Shown here in pieces: positions 18,366-27,115 of a DNA stretch of 64,000 nucleotides. Source of the DNA: [Mycobacterium] zoologicum (GTDB taxonomy: Bacteria; Actinomycetota; Actinomycetes; Mycobacteriales; Mycobacteriaceae). The DNA lies in contig NZ_CP083985.1 in assembly GCF_020172665.1 (NCBI RefSeq), positions 1,642,147 to 1,706,146 of the forward strand. Direction: 5' to 3'. The notes beneath the pieces were generated by a model. The model worked only from the letters and a program-made list of their open reading frames with translations, did no database searches and had not been told where the DNA came from. Position numbers and translations under genes: made by a program. The stretch's first letter is position 1. The number at the start of each line of letters is the position of its first letter.

Positions 18366-19526
18366 CTAAAGGCCGAGAATGGTCGACGCGATGATGGTGC
18401 GCTGAATCTCGTTGCTGCCGCCGTAGATCGACGTCTTGCGGTAGTTCAGGTACGTCGGTACCGCATCCTGTGCCCACACCGGCGACGCGATGCCGTCGCC
18501 GGCCTCGAACGGCAGACCGTCGGGCCCGGCCAACTCCACGAACAGCTCGGTCGCGGTCTGCTGCAGCTGGCTGCCCCGCAGCTTGAGCACCGACGAAGCC
18601 GGGCTCGGCTTACCGTCGGCGGAGTCGCTCGACACCCGCATCTGGGTGAGTTCCAGTGCCAGCAGGTCGTTCTCGAGTTCGGCGACCCGGGCGGCGAACA
18701 GCGGATCATCGAGAGCGCCCAGTGACTGGGCGCGCTGCTTGAGCTCGGCCAGGCGCACCTTGGTGCGGGTCACCCCGGCGATGCCGGTCCGCTCGTTGCC
18801 CAGCAGGAACTTCGCGTAGGTCCAGCCGTGGTTCTCCTCGCCGACCAGTTGATCGGCGGGCACCCGCACGTCGGAGAAGAACACCTCGTTGACCTCATAG
18901 CCACCGTCGATCAGCTTGATCGGCCGCATCTCGACACCGGGGGTGTTCACCTCGAACAGCAGGAACGAGATGCCGGCCTGCTTCTTGGGTGCCTGCGGGT
19001 CGGTGCGCACGAGGCAGAAGATCCAGTCCGCGTGCTGTCCCAGGGTGGTCCAGGTCTTTTGCCCGTTGACGATGTAGCTGTCGCCGTCGCGCACCGCCGT
19101 GGTGCGCAGGCCGGCCAGATCTGAGCCCGCGTCCGGCTCGGAAAAGCCTTGACACCACCAGATGTCGAGGTTGGCGGTGGCCGGCAGGAAGCGCTCCTTT
19201 GTGGCCTGGGAGCCGAACTCGGCGATCACCGGACCGACCATCTTGGCGTTGAAAGTCAAAGGTTCGGGTACCGACGCCAGTTGCATCTCGTCGAGCCAGA
19301 TCTGGTGCTGGGCCAGCGTCCAGTCCTTGCCGCCCCACTCGACCGGCCAGTTCGGCACCGCCAGACCGTTCGCGTTGAGGATCTTCTGGGTGGTGACGAT
19401 GTCGTCGGGGAAGATCGAGTGGCCCAACCGGCCGCGTTCGCGGATTTCGGCGGGGATCTCGGTGGTGAAGAAGGTGCGCATCTCGTCGCGGAACGCAGCT
19501 TCCTCCGCGGACAGTGCCAGTCTCAC
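18366..19526 (-). CDS. Acyl-CoA dehydrogenase
   Basis: A protein of 386 residues with the FAD/substrate blocks WWCQGFSEPDAGSDLAGL and GQKTWTTLGQHADW, and C-terminal KTSIYGGSNEIQRTI. The usual C-terminal Glu of short-chain enzymes is replaced by Gly in YGGSNEIQ; Glu245 in LLGNERTG sits where isovaleryl-type and ChsE-type enzymes carry the catalytic base. GTG 19526 is preferred because GGAGG stands 5 nt upstream. It is the first gene of the minus-strand operon with a second FadE and an oxidoreductase. It oxidises an unidentified acyl-CoA. Confidence 0.87.
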   Translation of the reverse strand: MRLALSAEEAAFRDEMRTFFTTEIPAEIRERGRLGHSIFPDDIVTTQKILNANGLAVPNWPVEWGGKDWTLAQHQIWLDEMQLASVPEPLTFNAKMVGPVIAEFGSQATKERFLPATANLDIWWCQGFSEPDAGSDLAGLRTTAVRDGDSYIVNGQKTWTTLGQHADWIFCLVRTDPQAPKKQAGISFLLFEVNTPGVEMRPIKLIDGGYEVNEVFFSDVRVPADQLVGEENHGWTYAKFLLGNERTGIAGVTRTKVRLAELKQRAQSLGALDDPLFAARVAELENDLLALELTQMRVSSDSADGKPSPASSVLKLRGSQLQQTATELFVELAGPDGLPFEAGDGIASPVWAQDAVPTYLNYRKTSIYGGSNEIQRTIIASTILGL

Positions 19527-19621
19527 GTCTACCTCCCGGTTGGTTGGTGAACACACGGTTGGTAAGCACCCTAATCGGCACCCCCAGGGTGCTGCGGGGG
19601 AGGTCGCGCCATGCGTTTTTG

Positions 19622-19627
19622 TAGTCT
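19622..19627 (+). promoter_or_regulatory. Probable -10 element for the DUF4352 lipoprotein
   Basis: TAGTCT fits TANNNT and lies 7 nt before ATG 19635, the spacing of a leaderless start. A GGAG also falls in the gap, so the start codon is supported either way. Confidence 0.45.
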
Positions 19628-19634
19628 GGAGCTC

Positions 19635-20171
19635 ATGAGACGGTGGGTCGTCGCGCTCTGTGTCTTGGTGATGTGTGTCGCGTCGTGCTCGGCCGAGCCC
19701 GCACACAAGGCCGAGCCGCGATCACCGTCGAGCACCCAGCAGCGGCCCGCGGTGAAACCGGCCGCACATCTCGGCCAGACCCTGAACCTGCTGCGGATCG
19801 GCGGGCAGCAGATCGCGGTGACGCTGACCGAGATCGTCTCGCCGGCCACCGTCCCCAACGGCTGGGGTGAGGCCGGCAAGTCCTACATCGCGACCAAACT
19901 GCGCATCGAGAACACCGGAACGACGACGATCGTGGGCAACAGTCAAAGCGATGTCTCGGTGATCGGTTCCGACGATCAGAGCTATACGGCCGATTTCGCG
20001 ACGGTGACCGAGTGCTCGGACTTCACCGACGGGTGGTTCCTGATCGCCGCCGGATCGTCGAAAGCCGGGTGCGTGGTGTTCGCGCTGCCCACCGGCGTCA
20101 CCGTCGCCAAGGTCCGCTATTCACCATCGTCGGGGATATCCCAGGACATCGGGGAGTGGCTGAACCCATGA
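19635..20171 (+). CDS. Secreted lipoprotein, DUF4352-like beta-sandwich
   Basis: A protein of 178 residues. The signal sequence RRWVVALCVLVMCVASC ends in a lipobox-type Cys. The mature domain contains GKSYIATKLRIENTGTTTIV and a paired Cys (ECSD..., AGCVVF), as in DUF4352/telokin-like immunoglobulin-fold lipoproteins. The ATG at 19635 gives a standard signal peptide; an upstream ATG at 19611 adds eight residues of no signal character. It is alone on its strand, between the FadE operon and comEA. Function unknown. Confidence 0.75.
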   Translation: MRRWVVALCVLVMCVASCSAEPAHKAEPRSPSSTQQRPAVKPAAHLGQTLNLLRIGGQQIAVTLTEIVSPATVPNGWGEAGKSYIATKLRIENTGTTTIVGNSQSDVSVIGSDDQSYTADFATVTECSDFTDGWFLIAAGSSKAGCVVFALPTGVTVAKVRYSPSSGISQDIGEWLNP

Positions 20172-20310
20172 TGGCGGCGACCCGCCGCGCCCGGTTCCGT
20201 CGCGCTTGCGATCGCCGCTACCCCTGACCGGTCTGTCCACAACCCGGCGGCTGTCCACAGACCGGGCCGCAAAGCCGTTGATCGCGAGCCCTCCCGACGG
20301 TGCCGACGCC

Positions 20311-20316
20311 TACCGT
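20311..20316 (+). promoter_or_regulatory. Probable -10 element for comEA
   Basis: TACCGT ends 7 nt before ATG 20324, consistent with a leaderless transcript, and supports that start over an in-frame GTG at 20300. Confidence 0.4.
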
Positions 20317-20323
20317 CGGCGCT

Positions 20324-21172
20324 ATGTCACCTGAAGCACCCGGCGAGCGGTTGCAGCGTCGCCTCGGTCTGTTGCCGGACTCCGGTGCCGGAGCCGAGGC
20401 CGCCGACGCCGATGACCAGACCGACCCCGACCAATCGCTGCCCGGCTGGCTGCCGGATCCGGCCGCCGAGCCCGGCTGGCTGGCCAAGGTGCGCGCTGAC
20501 CCCGGTCGGGCCGGGGCGATCGCCCTGGCGGTGATCGCCGCGCTGGCCGTACTCGTCACGGTGTTCACCGTGGTGCGTGACCGGCCCGCACCAGTGGTGA
20601 GCGCCAAACTTCCTGAGGTGGAGATGGTTTCGACCGCCAGCCCGCAGACCGCCGAACCCGCCTCCGCGGCGCCGGAAGCCGTGGTGGTCAGCGTGGTCGG
20701 GCTGGTGCACAATCCCGGCCTGGCGACGCTGGCGCCCGGCTCGCGGATCGCCGACGCACTGACCGCCGCCGGTGGGGCCCTCGACGGCGCCGACACGATC
20801 GGCCTGAACCTGGCCCGTCCGCTCATCGACGGCGAGCAGATCGTGGTCGGTCTGCAGCCTCCGCCGGGGCGGCCGGTGCTGGGTAGTTCGGTCGGACCGG
20901 GCAGACCCGCACCGGAGCCGCCCCGGACCAGCACCACCGTGCCGCCTGCACCGCATGGATCTGCTGGACCGGGCGGACCCGGACCCCTGGACCTCAACAC
21001 CGCGAGCGTCGATCAGCTCGACACGCTGCCCGGGGTGGGGCCGGTGACCGCGGCCGCCATCGTGGCCTGGCGCACCGCGCACGGCAAGTTCGCCACCGTC
21101 GACCAGCTCGGCGACGTCGACGGTATCGGCCCGGCGCGCCTGGAGAAGCTGCGTGCGCTGGTCCGCGTGTGA
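20324..21172 (+). CDS. comEA: ComEA-like helix-hairpin-helix DNA-binding membrane protein
   Basis: A protein of 282 residues. The cytoplasmic N-terminus is about 70 residues, with one membrane helix (AIALAVIAALAVLVTVFTVV), then a SLBB/soluble-ligand-like domain (VVVSVVGLVHNPGLATL...LIDGEQIVV), a Pro-rich linker and a tandem helix-hairpin-helix at the C-terminus (LNTASVDQLDTLPGVGPVTA and DVDGIGPARLEKLR). ComEA binds DNA outside the membrane and hands it to ComEC, the next gene 3 bp away. Competence is not established in mycobacteria, so the natural role is open. Confidence 0.9.
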   Translation: MSPEAPGERLQRRLGLLPDSGAGAEAADADDQTDPDQSLPGWLPDPAAEPGWLAKVRADPGRAGAIALAVIAALAVLVTVFTVVRDRPAPVVSAKLPEVEMVSTASPQTAEPASAAPEAVVVSVVGLVHNPGLATLAPGSRIADALTAAGGALDGADTIGLNLARPLIDGEQIVVGLQPPPGRPVLGSSVGPGRPAPEPPRTSTTVPPAPHGSAGPGGPGPLDLNTASVDQLDTLPGVGPVTAAAIVAWRTAHGKFATVDQLGDVDGIGPARLEKLRALVRV

Positions 21173-21175
21173 GCG

Positions 21176-22735
21176 GTGACTCCCCAGGCGGGCGCCCCGG
21201 AGGCGCTGCGCCTGGATGTCCGGCTGGTGCCGGCCGCGCTGGTCGGCTGGGGCGTCACCGCGGCTGGTATCCGATGGCAGATCGGTGCTGCACTGGCGGT
21301 GGTCTGCGCCCTGCTCGCGGTCGGAGCGGTGGTGCTGTGCTGCTATGCCGGACGTGCCCGGCGAACCGGCTGGCGGCTGGCCGGGGCGACCCTGGCCGCC
21401 GCGTCGGTGGTGGGCGCGGGATTCGGCTGGGCGGTTGCGCTGCGCACCGACGCGGTACAGGCCCACCCGATCACCGCGGTGTTCGGCGGCACCGCGACCG
21501 TGACGGTCACTCCGAGTGAGAGTCCGCTGTCCGCCGGCACCCGGCGGGTGATGTTCCGGGCCACCCTGCAACGCCTCGACGGTGCCGACTCCTCGGGCCG
21601 GGTGGTGGTCTTCTCGTCCGGCATGAACGCCGCCGAGGTGATGGTCGGCCGGCCGATGACCTTTCGCGCCAAGGTCGCCCGCCCGTCCCGGCGCGACCTG
21701 ACAGTGGCGGCCCTGACGGCTCAGGGACGGCCGCGGCTGGGCGAGCCCGGTGTAATCGCGCGGGCGGCTCACCGGGTCCGGGCCCGGTTCGCTGCCGCGG
21801 CCGGGCAGGTGTTGCCCGACGAGCAGGCCAGGATGCTGCCCGCCCTGGTCCTCGGTGACACCTCGGCCATCTCCGAGGCGACCGGACGGGAGTTTCGGGC
21901 CGCAGGCCTCACCCACCTGATGGCCGTCTCCGGAGCGAACGTGACGATCGTCTGCGGGGCGGTGCTGTTCTCGGCGCGACTGGTCGGGCCGCGGGCCGCC
22001 GCCGGGCTGGCCGGCATCGCCCTGGTGGCGTTCGTGATCGTCGTGCAGCCGACAGCCAGCGTGCTGCGAGCCGCGGCGATGGGGGCAATAGCACTGCTGG
22101 GCGTGGTTTCGGCTCGGCAACGACAGGCCATCCCGAGCCTGGCCGCGAGCGTGCTGATACTGCTGGCGCTGGCCCCGCAGTTGGCCATCGACGTCGGGTT
22201 CGCGCTGTCGGTGGCCGCCACCGCTGCCCTGGTGCTGATCGCGCCGGTGTGGGCGGCCCGGCTGGTGGCTCGCGGCTGGCCCAAACCCCTGGCCGTGGCT
22301 GTGAGTGTGGCGTGGTCGGCGAACCTGGTGACCGCACCGCTGATCGCCGCCATCTCCGGCCGGCTCAGCCTCATCAGCACGCTCGCCAACCTGGCGGTGG
22401 CCGTCCTGGTCGCCCCGATCACGGTGCTGGGCAGCGCGGCGGCGGTGCTGTGCGGGTACTGGCCCACGGCCGCTCAACTGTTGATGCGTTTCACCGGCCC
22501 CGAGCTGTGGTGGGTGTGTCGGGTGGCGCACTGGACCGGCGGTGTTCCGGCGGCGACGGTACCGGTACCCGCGGGGATCGCCGGGGTGGTCGGCGTCGGC
22601 GCCGCGGCGGTGCTGGTGGTGATCTGCTGGCGCTGGCGATGGGGCCGCTGGGTGCTGGCCGCGCTGGCGTTGGGCGTGCTGGCGTTCTCGGTCTCGCAGA
22701 TGTTGACCGGCTGGTCGGGTGTCGGCATTGCGTGA
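21176..22735 (+). CDS. comEC: ComEC/Rec2-type DNA-channel membrane protein, short form
   Basis: A polytopic membrane protein of 519 residues. The N-terminal part has two or three helices and an OB-like region (about 95-180). The Competence domain begins near LVLGDTSAISEATGREFRAA, then GLTHLMAVSGANVTIV, followed by many helices. The C-terminal metallo-beta-lactamase nuclease domain of Gram-positive ComEC is absent: the next gene is holA. The start is GTG 21176, after the comEA stop. Mycobacterial ComEC proteins are usually this short, so it is probably not truncated by mutation. Confidence 0.9.
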   Translation: MTPQAGAPEALRLDVRLVPAALVGWGVTAAGIRWQIGAALAVVCALLAVGAVVLCCYAGRARRTGWRLAGATLAAASVVGAGFGWAVALRTDAVQAHPITAVFGGTATVTVTPSESPLSAGTRRVMFRATLQRLDGADSSGRVVVFSSGMNAAEVMVGRPMTFRAKVARPSRRDLTVAALTAQGRPRLGEPGVIARAAHRVRARFAAAAGQVLPDEQARMLPALVLGDTSAISEATGREFRAAGLTHLMAVSGANVTIVCGAVLFSARLVGPRAAAGLAGIALVAFVIVVQPTASVLRAAAMGAIALLGVVSARQRQAIPSLAASVLILLALAPQLAIDVGFALSVAATAALVLIAPVWAARLVARGWPKPLAVAVSVAWSANLVTAPLIAAISGRLSLISTLANLAVAVLVAPITVLGSAAAVLCGYWPTAAQLLMRFTGPELWWVCRVAHWTGGVPAATVPVPAGIAGVVGVGAAAVLVVICWRWRWGRWVLAALALGVLAFSVSQMLTGWSGVGIA

Positions 22736-22747
22736 CACGATTGCCGG

Positions 22748-23710
22748 GTGAGCCAACCGGTTTCGCCGCTGCATCTGATCCTCGGTGATGAGGAGCTGCT
22801 CGTCGAACGTGCCGTCTCGCAGGTGACAGCCGCCGTGCGGGCACAGGCCGGCAGCACCGACGTCCCGGTGGACCGGATGCGCGCCGGAGAGGTCGAGGCC
22901 GGTGAACTGGCCGAGCTGCTGAGCCCGTCGCTGTTCGCCGATGAACGGGTGGTGGTGCTCGAGGCCGCGGGCGAAGCCGGTAAGGAAGCGGTGGCGCTCA
23001 TCGCCGCGACGGCCGCCGACGTTCCGCTCGGAACCGTGCTGGTGGTCGTGCATTCCGGTGCGGGGCGGGCCAAGGCCCTGGCCGGGCAACTGCGCGACCT
23101 CGGCGCCGAGGTGCACACCTGCGCGAAGATCACCAAGGCCACCGAACGCGCCGACTTCGTCCGCGCCGAGTTCCGCCGGCTCAAGGTCCGCGTCGACGAC
23201 GCATGTGTCACCGCGCTGCTGGATGCCGTCGGTTCCGACATCCGCGAACTGGCCGCAGCCTGCTCACAGCTGGTCGCCGACACCGGAGGTCACGTCGACG
23301 CCATCGCGGTGCGGCGCTACCACAGCGGCAAGGCCGAGGTGAAGGGCTTCGACGTCGCCGACAAGGCCGTCGTGGGCGATGTCGCCGGTGCCGTCGAAGC
23401 ACTGCGCTGGGCCAGGCTGCGCGGCGAACCGCACGTGGTGCTGGCCGACGCTCTGGCCGAAGCGATCCACACCATCGCCCGGGTGCGCGGCAAGTCCGGT
23501 GACCCCTATCGGCTGGCCGGCGAACTGGGTATGCCGCCGTGGCGGGTGCAGAAGGCGCAGAAGCAGGCCCGGCTCTGGGAGCAGGAGTCGGTTGCGGTGG
23601 CGGTGCGGCTGGTCGCCGCCCTCAACGCCGACGTCAAGGGCGCCGCCGTCGACGCCGACTACGCCCTGGAGGCCGCGGTTCGCCGCGTCGCCGAGCTGGC
23701 GGATCGCTGA
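22748..23710 (+). CDS. holA: DNA polymerase III delta subunit
   Basis: A protein of 320 residues, the clamp-loader subunit that opens the beta clamp. It starts [19 protein letters not shown] (the typical delta N-terminus) and contains [32 protein letters not shown] and the C-terminal collar region [20 protein letters not shown]. The GTG start follows comEC by 12 bp, so it probably shares the comEA-comEC transcript. A strong bidirectional terminator follows and separates it from rpsT. Confidence 0.95.
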   Translation: MSQPVSPLHLILGDEELLVERAVSQVTAAVRAQAGSTDVPVDRMRAGEVEAGELAELLSPSLFADERVVVLEAAGEAGKEAVALIAATAADVPLGTVLVVVHSGAGRAKALAGQLRDLGAEVHTCAKITKATERADFVRAEFRRLKVRVDDACVTALLDAVGSDIRELAAACSQLVADTGGHVDAIAVRRYHSGKAEVKGFDVADKAVVGDVAGAVEALRWARLRGEPHVVLADALAEAIHTIARVRGKSGDPYRLAGELGMPPWRVQKAQKQARLWEQESVAVAVRLVAALNADVKGAAVDADYALEAAVRRVAELADR

Positions 23711-23718
23711 CCCCCGAC

Positions 23719-23761
23719 AACACGAGAGCCCCCGTTCCGGATGGAATCGGGGGCCCGTGTT
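23719..23761. terminator. Bidirectional terminator between holA and rpsT
   Basis: Two arms, AACACG-A-GAGCCCCCG and CGGGGGCCCGTGTT, pair around a 13-nt loop with a small internal irregularity. It lies 9 bp after the holA stop and 19 bp after the rpsT stop on the other strand, so it can serve both convergent genes. Confidence 0.75.
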
Positions 23762-23779
23762 CGCGGATGACCCGCGGGA

Positions 23780-24040
23780 TCAGAGCTTGTTGAGCGCCTG
23801 CGCCAGCGCCGACTTCTTGTTGGCGGCCTGGTTCTTGTGGATCACGCCCTTGCTGGCGGCCTTGTCCAGCTTGCGGCTGGTCGACAGCAGCAGCTCGCCG
23901 GCCTTCTCCTTGTCGCCGGCCTCGGCGGCCTCGCGGAACGAACGAATCGCGGTGCGCACCGCCGACTTCACCGACTGGTTGCGCAGCCGGGCACGCTCGT
24001 TGGTCCGGTTGCGCTTCACCTGCGACTTGATGTTGGCCAC
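23780..24040 (-). CDS. rpsT: 30S ribosomal protein S20
   Basis: A protein of 86 residues, normal length and very basic: [20 protein letters not shown] at the N-terminus and [20 protein letters not shown] at the C-terminus are diagnostic. It binds 16S rRNA helices 9 and 44. The start is GTG 24040 with GAAGGAA about 5 nt upstream. It is monocistronic, convergent with holA. Confidence 0.98.
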   Translation of the reverse strand: MANIKSQVKRNRTNERARLRNQSVKSAVRTAIRSFREAAEAGDKEKAGELLLSTSRKLDKAASKGVIHKNQAANKKSALAQALNKL

Positions 24041-24140
24041 GAATGTTCCTTCGTAAAAACTTGAGGTTGGGTTGAGCCTCCCGACACGGGGGCAACGGCT
24101 GTTCAGACTACCAGCTGGCGAGGCAACTCCCCAACTCGGT

Positions 24141-24998
24141 TCAACCGCGCGCGCTCACCTCGACCCGGTGCAGGTCGTCACCGAGCTCGATCGGACCGTC
24201 GAACTCCGCGGCGGCCAACGCCCGCCACTGCTCCTCCTGCCCGGGCGCGATGGCAGGTACGTAGTGGGTCAGCACCAGGGTGCCCACCCCGGCGCGGCGG
24301 GCCGTCGCGCCGGCCTCCGCCACCGAGGAGTGATAATCACAGATGTCGCGGATCCGCTGCTGGGGAATCGCGTCGATCAGGTCCTTGCGTATCACGGTGT
24401 GCACCAGAGCGCCGGCCCCGGCGGCCAGCTTGTCGAGGCTGTCGCACGGCACCGTGTCGCCGGCCAGCACCACCGAGGCCGTTCCGGCCGTATCGGCGTG
24501 CTCGACCCGGAACGCGATGGTGGGCGTCACCGGGCGGTGATCGGTGGGTGCGACGGTGATCCGTACGCCGTCGCGATCCCAGACCTGACCGTCGGTGTGT
24601 TCGGCCACCTGCACCGGGGGAGGTGCGGTCAGGTCGGCGTGGTGGGCGATCCGGTAGCCGATGTCGTGGCCGAACGCCTGCAGCGTGGCCGCCACGACCT
24701 CGGCCGTTCCCGGCGGTCCGATGATGGGCAGCGGCGCGGGGTCCGGGGTGAACGTGGTGACCCACCGGGTGATCATCAGGTCGCCGAGGTCGGCGATGTG
24801 GTCGCTGTGCAGGTGGGTGAGCAACAGCGCGGACAGTGTGTTGGCGGACCCGCCCGCCGCGGCCAGCCGCTGCAGCACCCCGCGCCCGCAGTCGACCAAC
24901 AGCTGTTGGTCGCCGACCCTGATCAGGGTGGACGGTCCGGCGCGCTGCGGGTCGGGAATCGGGCTGCCGGTGCCCAGCAGGGTGATCTCGATACTCAT
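24141..24998 (-). CDS. Metallo-beta-lactamase-fold hydrolase, RNase Z-like
   Basis: A protein of 285 residues with the N-terminal [17 protein letters not shown], the zinc motif [11 protein letters not shown] (HxHxDH), a later Asp in VVLAGDT and a third-His segment VLTHYVPA. It resembles the ElaC/RNase Z and arylsulfatase-like group but lacks an obvious RNase Z exosite arm, so tRNA 3' processing is possible but unproven. It corresponds in position to Rv2407. It is alone on its strand; the stretch down to rpsT shows no terminator. Confidence 0.82.
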   Translation of the reverse strand: MSIEITLLGTGSPIPDPQRAGPSTLIRVGDQQLLVDCGRGVLQRLAAAGGSANTLSALLLTHLHSDHIADLGDLMITRWVTTFTPDPAPLPIIGPPGTAEVVAATLQAFGHDIGYRIAHHADLTAPPPVQVAEHTDGQVWDRDGVRITVAPTDHRPVTPTIAFRVEHADTAGTASVVLAGDTVPCDSLDKLAAGAGALVHTVIRKDLIDAIPQQRIRDICDYHSSVAEAGATARRAGVGTLVLTHYVPAIAPGQEEQWRALAAAEFDGPIELGDDLHRVEVSARG

Positions 24999-25114
24999 GA
25001 CTTCACATATGCCACATTCAGGTGTGCCGGCGAAAGACTTTGCGTCATCGGGCCCCTCCGCCAGGCAAATGGCCTAGCCTGGTGTGAAGCAGATCACTGC
25101 GGCGGGAGGCCTCT

Positions 25115-25543
25115 ATGCGCATCGCGGACGTATTGCGGAACAAGGGCGCGGCGGTGGTGACCATCCATCCGGACGCCACTGTCATGGAATTCCTCGCCGG
25201 TCTGGCCGAGCACAACATCGGTGCCATGGTGGTCATGGGCCCCGACGGCCTGCAGGGGGTGGCCTCCGAACGTGATGTCGTGCGGCAGCTCAACGTCCAT
25301 GGCGCCAGCCTGCTGGCCCGACCGGTGTCGGCCATCATGACCACGCTGGTGGCGACGTGTACCAAGGCCGACTCCGCCGACGACGTCAGCATGTTGATGA
25401 CCGAGCACCGAGCACGCCACATACCCGTCCTCGAAGACGGACGGTTGGCCGGAATCGTCAGCATCGGCGACGTGGTCAAGTCCCGGATGGAGGAGCTGCA
25501 GGCCGAGCACGCCCAGTTGCGTTCCTACATCAGCCAGGGATAG
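25115..25543 (+). CDS. Tandem CBS-domain protein
   Basis: A protein of 142 residues formed by two CBS motifs and little else. The first runs from about residue 12 to 60 (VVTIHPDATVMEFLAGLAEH, ASERDVVRQL) and the second from about 76 to 130 (ARHIPVLEDGRLAGIVSIGD). Such proteins bind adenine nucleotides and may sense energy state. The ribosome site GGGAGG lies 6 nt before the ATG. It matches the position of Rv2406c. A TAGCCT at 25075-25080 could be its -10. Confidence 0.9.
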   Translation: MRIADVLRNKGAAVVTIHPDATVMEFLAGLAEHNIGAMVVMGPDGLQGVASERDVVRQLNVHGASLLARPVSAIMTTLVATCTKADSADDVSMLMTEHRARHIPVLEDGRLAGIVSIGDVVKSRMEELQAEHAQLRSYISQG

Positions 25544-25556
25544 CTCGGCTCCCGCC

Positions 25557-26120
25557 TCAGCTCCAGGCGTAGTCGCTGCGCAGTCGCGCGGCCACCACGT
25601 CGAACACCGCGCGCGCCAGGATGGCACCCTCGCGCCGGATCGACTCCTCGGGCACGTCCAGGATCCGGTCCAGCCGCACCCAACTGGCTCGATGGTCCTC
25701 GTCCCAGCCGCCCGCGCCGATACCCACCCAGTTCGTGTCGTCCCGGTGGCGTGTCTGGCTGGACAGCATCAGCCCCAGCAGAGTGGTGTGGTCGCGGCCG
25801 ACGACCAGCACCGGGCGGTCTTTGCCCTGATGCGGATCGTCCTCGTAGGCCACCCAGGTCCACACGATCTCGCCGGGGTCGGCCCGGCCGTTGAGGTCGG
25901 GGGAGTAGACCAGCTTGCGGGCGCGATGCGCGGTGGGGACGCTGCTGTTGGTGACCGGCCGGCCGGCCGGTATCGCCGGTGTCTGATCGGACGGCACGCC
26001 GGTGAGCACCTCCAGGCCGATTTTGATGCCCTGCTCGATCAACCTCGGAGCTTCGTTGAACACCAGGTTCTCCGCGAACTCCTGCACGGTCTGCCACGGG
26101 GTCTTCCGGGGGGAAGCCAT
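25557..26120 (-). CDS. PemK/MazF-like fold protein
   Basis: A protein of 187 residues. The C-terminal half carries the PemK/MazF pattern PGEIVWTWVAYEDDP, KDRPVLVVGRD and a later SWVRLDRILDVPEESI. The N-terminal 80 residues are an added helical and Ser/Pro-rich region. No antitoxin gene is adjacent and the extended N-terminus is unlike free MazF toxins, so it may be a housekeeping relative. As I recall, Rv2405 is the equivalent. It converges on the CBS gene with a 13-bp gap. Confidence 0.7.
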   Translation of the reverse strand: MASPRKTPWQTVQEFAENLVFNEAPRLIEQGIKIGLEVLTGVPSDQTPAIPAGRPVTNSSVPTAHRARKLVYSPDLNGRADPGEIVWTWVAYEDDPHQGKDRPVLVVGRDHTTLLGLMLSSQTRHRDDTNWVGIGAGGWDEDHRASWVRLDRILDVPEESIRREGAILARAVFDVVAARLRSDYAWS

Positions 26121-26423
26121 GGTCGCAGCATAGGCGACTTTGGGGAGCGCCCGGGCCGGGTAATCGGCCGGGTGGGGTAAGGGTGAGGGCGGGCGCGGCG
26201 TTCACTTGACGCACTGCGGTTCGATCATGACGGGGATCACACTCACCGGTCTTAGCGGGATGACCTGATAAGACAGCCGATCCGCTAACGGCGGAGCGAG
26301 TGTCGCTTTGTAATTCTCACAGGCAGTCAATACGTTTGAGCGAGCTTGCAGCAGACGGTGCTGGGGGGCATCCGGCCAGGCGGAGTAGTGCCTGCCGGAT
26401 AGACATCGTGAAGGGAATTTCCT
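26121..26423. other. Intergenic region upstream of the secreted-protein gene
   Basis: This is 303 bp between divergent genes. It must hold both promoters. The half nearest the plus-strand gene is relatively AT-rich (about 26210-26350). A CAATAC hexamer near 26327 is a possible -10, giving a leader of roughly 90 nt, but I see no clear -35. No coding frame or RNA fold is convincing. Confidence 0.3.
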
Positions 26424-26987
26424 ATGAACTTGAACAAGATTGGCGTGATCGGCACGTTCGCCGCCGGTGCGGCCTTGGCCCTGGCGCCGCTGGCGGCCGC
26501 CCAGGAGCCGGAGGCCTACGACTGGAGCGGCATCGTCAAGAGCCAGCACGACTCGATGAACTGGCTCTTCACCACCGGTGCCAGCCTCACGGGTGTCCCG
26601 GCCACCGACATCGTCGCGGCCGGCGCCACCGGCTCGTTCGCCACCATCTCGCACGACGATCTGCTCGGACAGGAGGCTTTCGCCCAGTTGCTGTACGGCG
26701 CGAACTGGGCAGAAGAGATGTCCTCCAGTGACTCGGGCTCCTACAGCCTGCTCAACGGCGCGGTGATGGAGTTCTACAACGGCAGCAACACCGTCATGTG
26801 GGCGCTGATGAACGACGGCGCCAACCTCGACTGGGACAGCGGTGCGCTGTTCGGTGGGGATACCGCGGAGGCCATCGCCACCGCGGCCGCCGCATCCGGC
26901 GACGGCTGGGCGCAGGCCGGTGACTACTTCGAGGTCGGGTTCAACGACATCTTGGGCTACTTCAGTCCGGCCGACGTCGCCGCCTGA
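26424..26987 (+). CDS. Secreted protein of unknown function
   Basis: A protein of 187 residues. A Sec signal peptide (KIGVIGTFAAGAALALAPLA, cleavage likely after AAA-Q near residue 26) leads an acidic, Trp- and Gly-containing mature part (DWSGIVKSQHDSMNW, LYGANWAEEMSSSDSGSYS, VMEFYNGSNTVMWALM). There is no Cys and no known motif. Ribosome site GAAGGGA. It stands alone, followed at once by a perfect 21-bp terminator, so it is a monocistronic and probably well-expressed transcript. I do not recognise the family. Confidence 0.8.
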   Translation: MNLNKIGVIGTFAAGAALALAPLAAAQEPEAYDWSGIVKSQHDSMNWLFTTGASLTGVPATDIVAAGATGSFATISHDDLLGQEAFAQLLYGANWAEEMSSSDSGSYSLLNGAVMEFYNGSNTVMWALMNDGANLDWDSGALFGGDTAEAIATAAAASGDGWAQAGDYFEVGFNDILGYFSPADVAA

Positions 26988-26997
26988 ATCGTCGTAG

Positions 26998-27043
26998 CAA
27001 CACGAAACCCCCGGAGGCGTGAGCCTCCGGGGGTTTCGTGTTG
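26998..27043 (+). terminator. Strong intrinsic terminator
   Basis: A perfect 21-bp stem (arm CAACACGAAACCCCCGGAGG plus C, matched by its exact complement) with a GTGA tetraloop at 27019-27022. It starts 10 bp after the secreted-protein stop and isolates lepA from upstream transcription. Confidence 0.9.
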
Positions 27044-27115
27044 TAGCCGCCGTCTCGCTACCCTGACAGGCAACCGGTACATACCGCCGTACCACCCGTT
27101 CACCAGGAGATTCCC

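Noticed and set aside
20162..20226. Short Arg-rich frame beginning at the end of the DUF4352 lipoprotein gene
   Set aside because: Nineteen or so residues with no ribosome site or conservation cue; likely chance.
20327..23116. A 929-codon minus-strand open frame opposite comEA-comEC-holA
   Set aside because: Low-complexity His/Gln/Arg composition and no domain; the plus strand holds three recognised genes.
25557..26120. MazF-type toxin of a toxin-antitoxin pair
   Set aside because: PemK-like motifs are present but there is no adjacent antitoxin and a long extra N-terminus; called PemK-like only.
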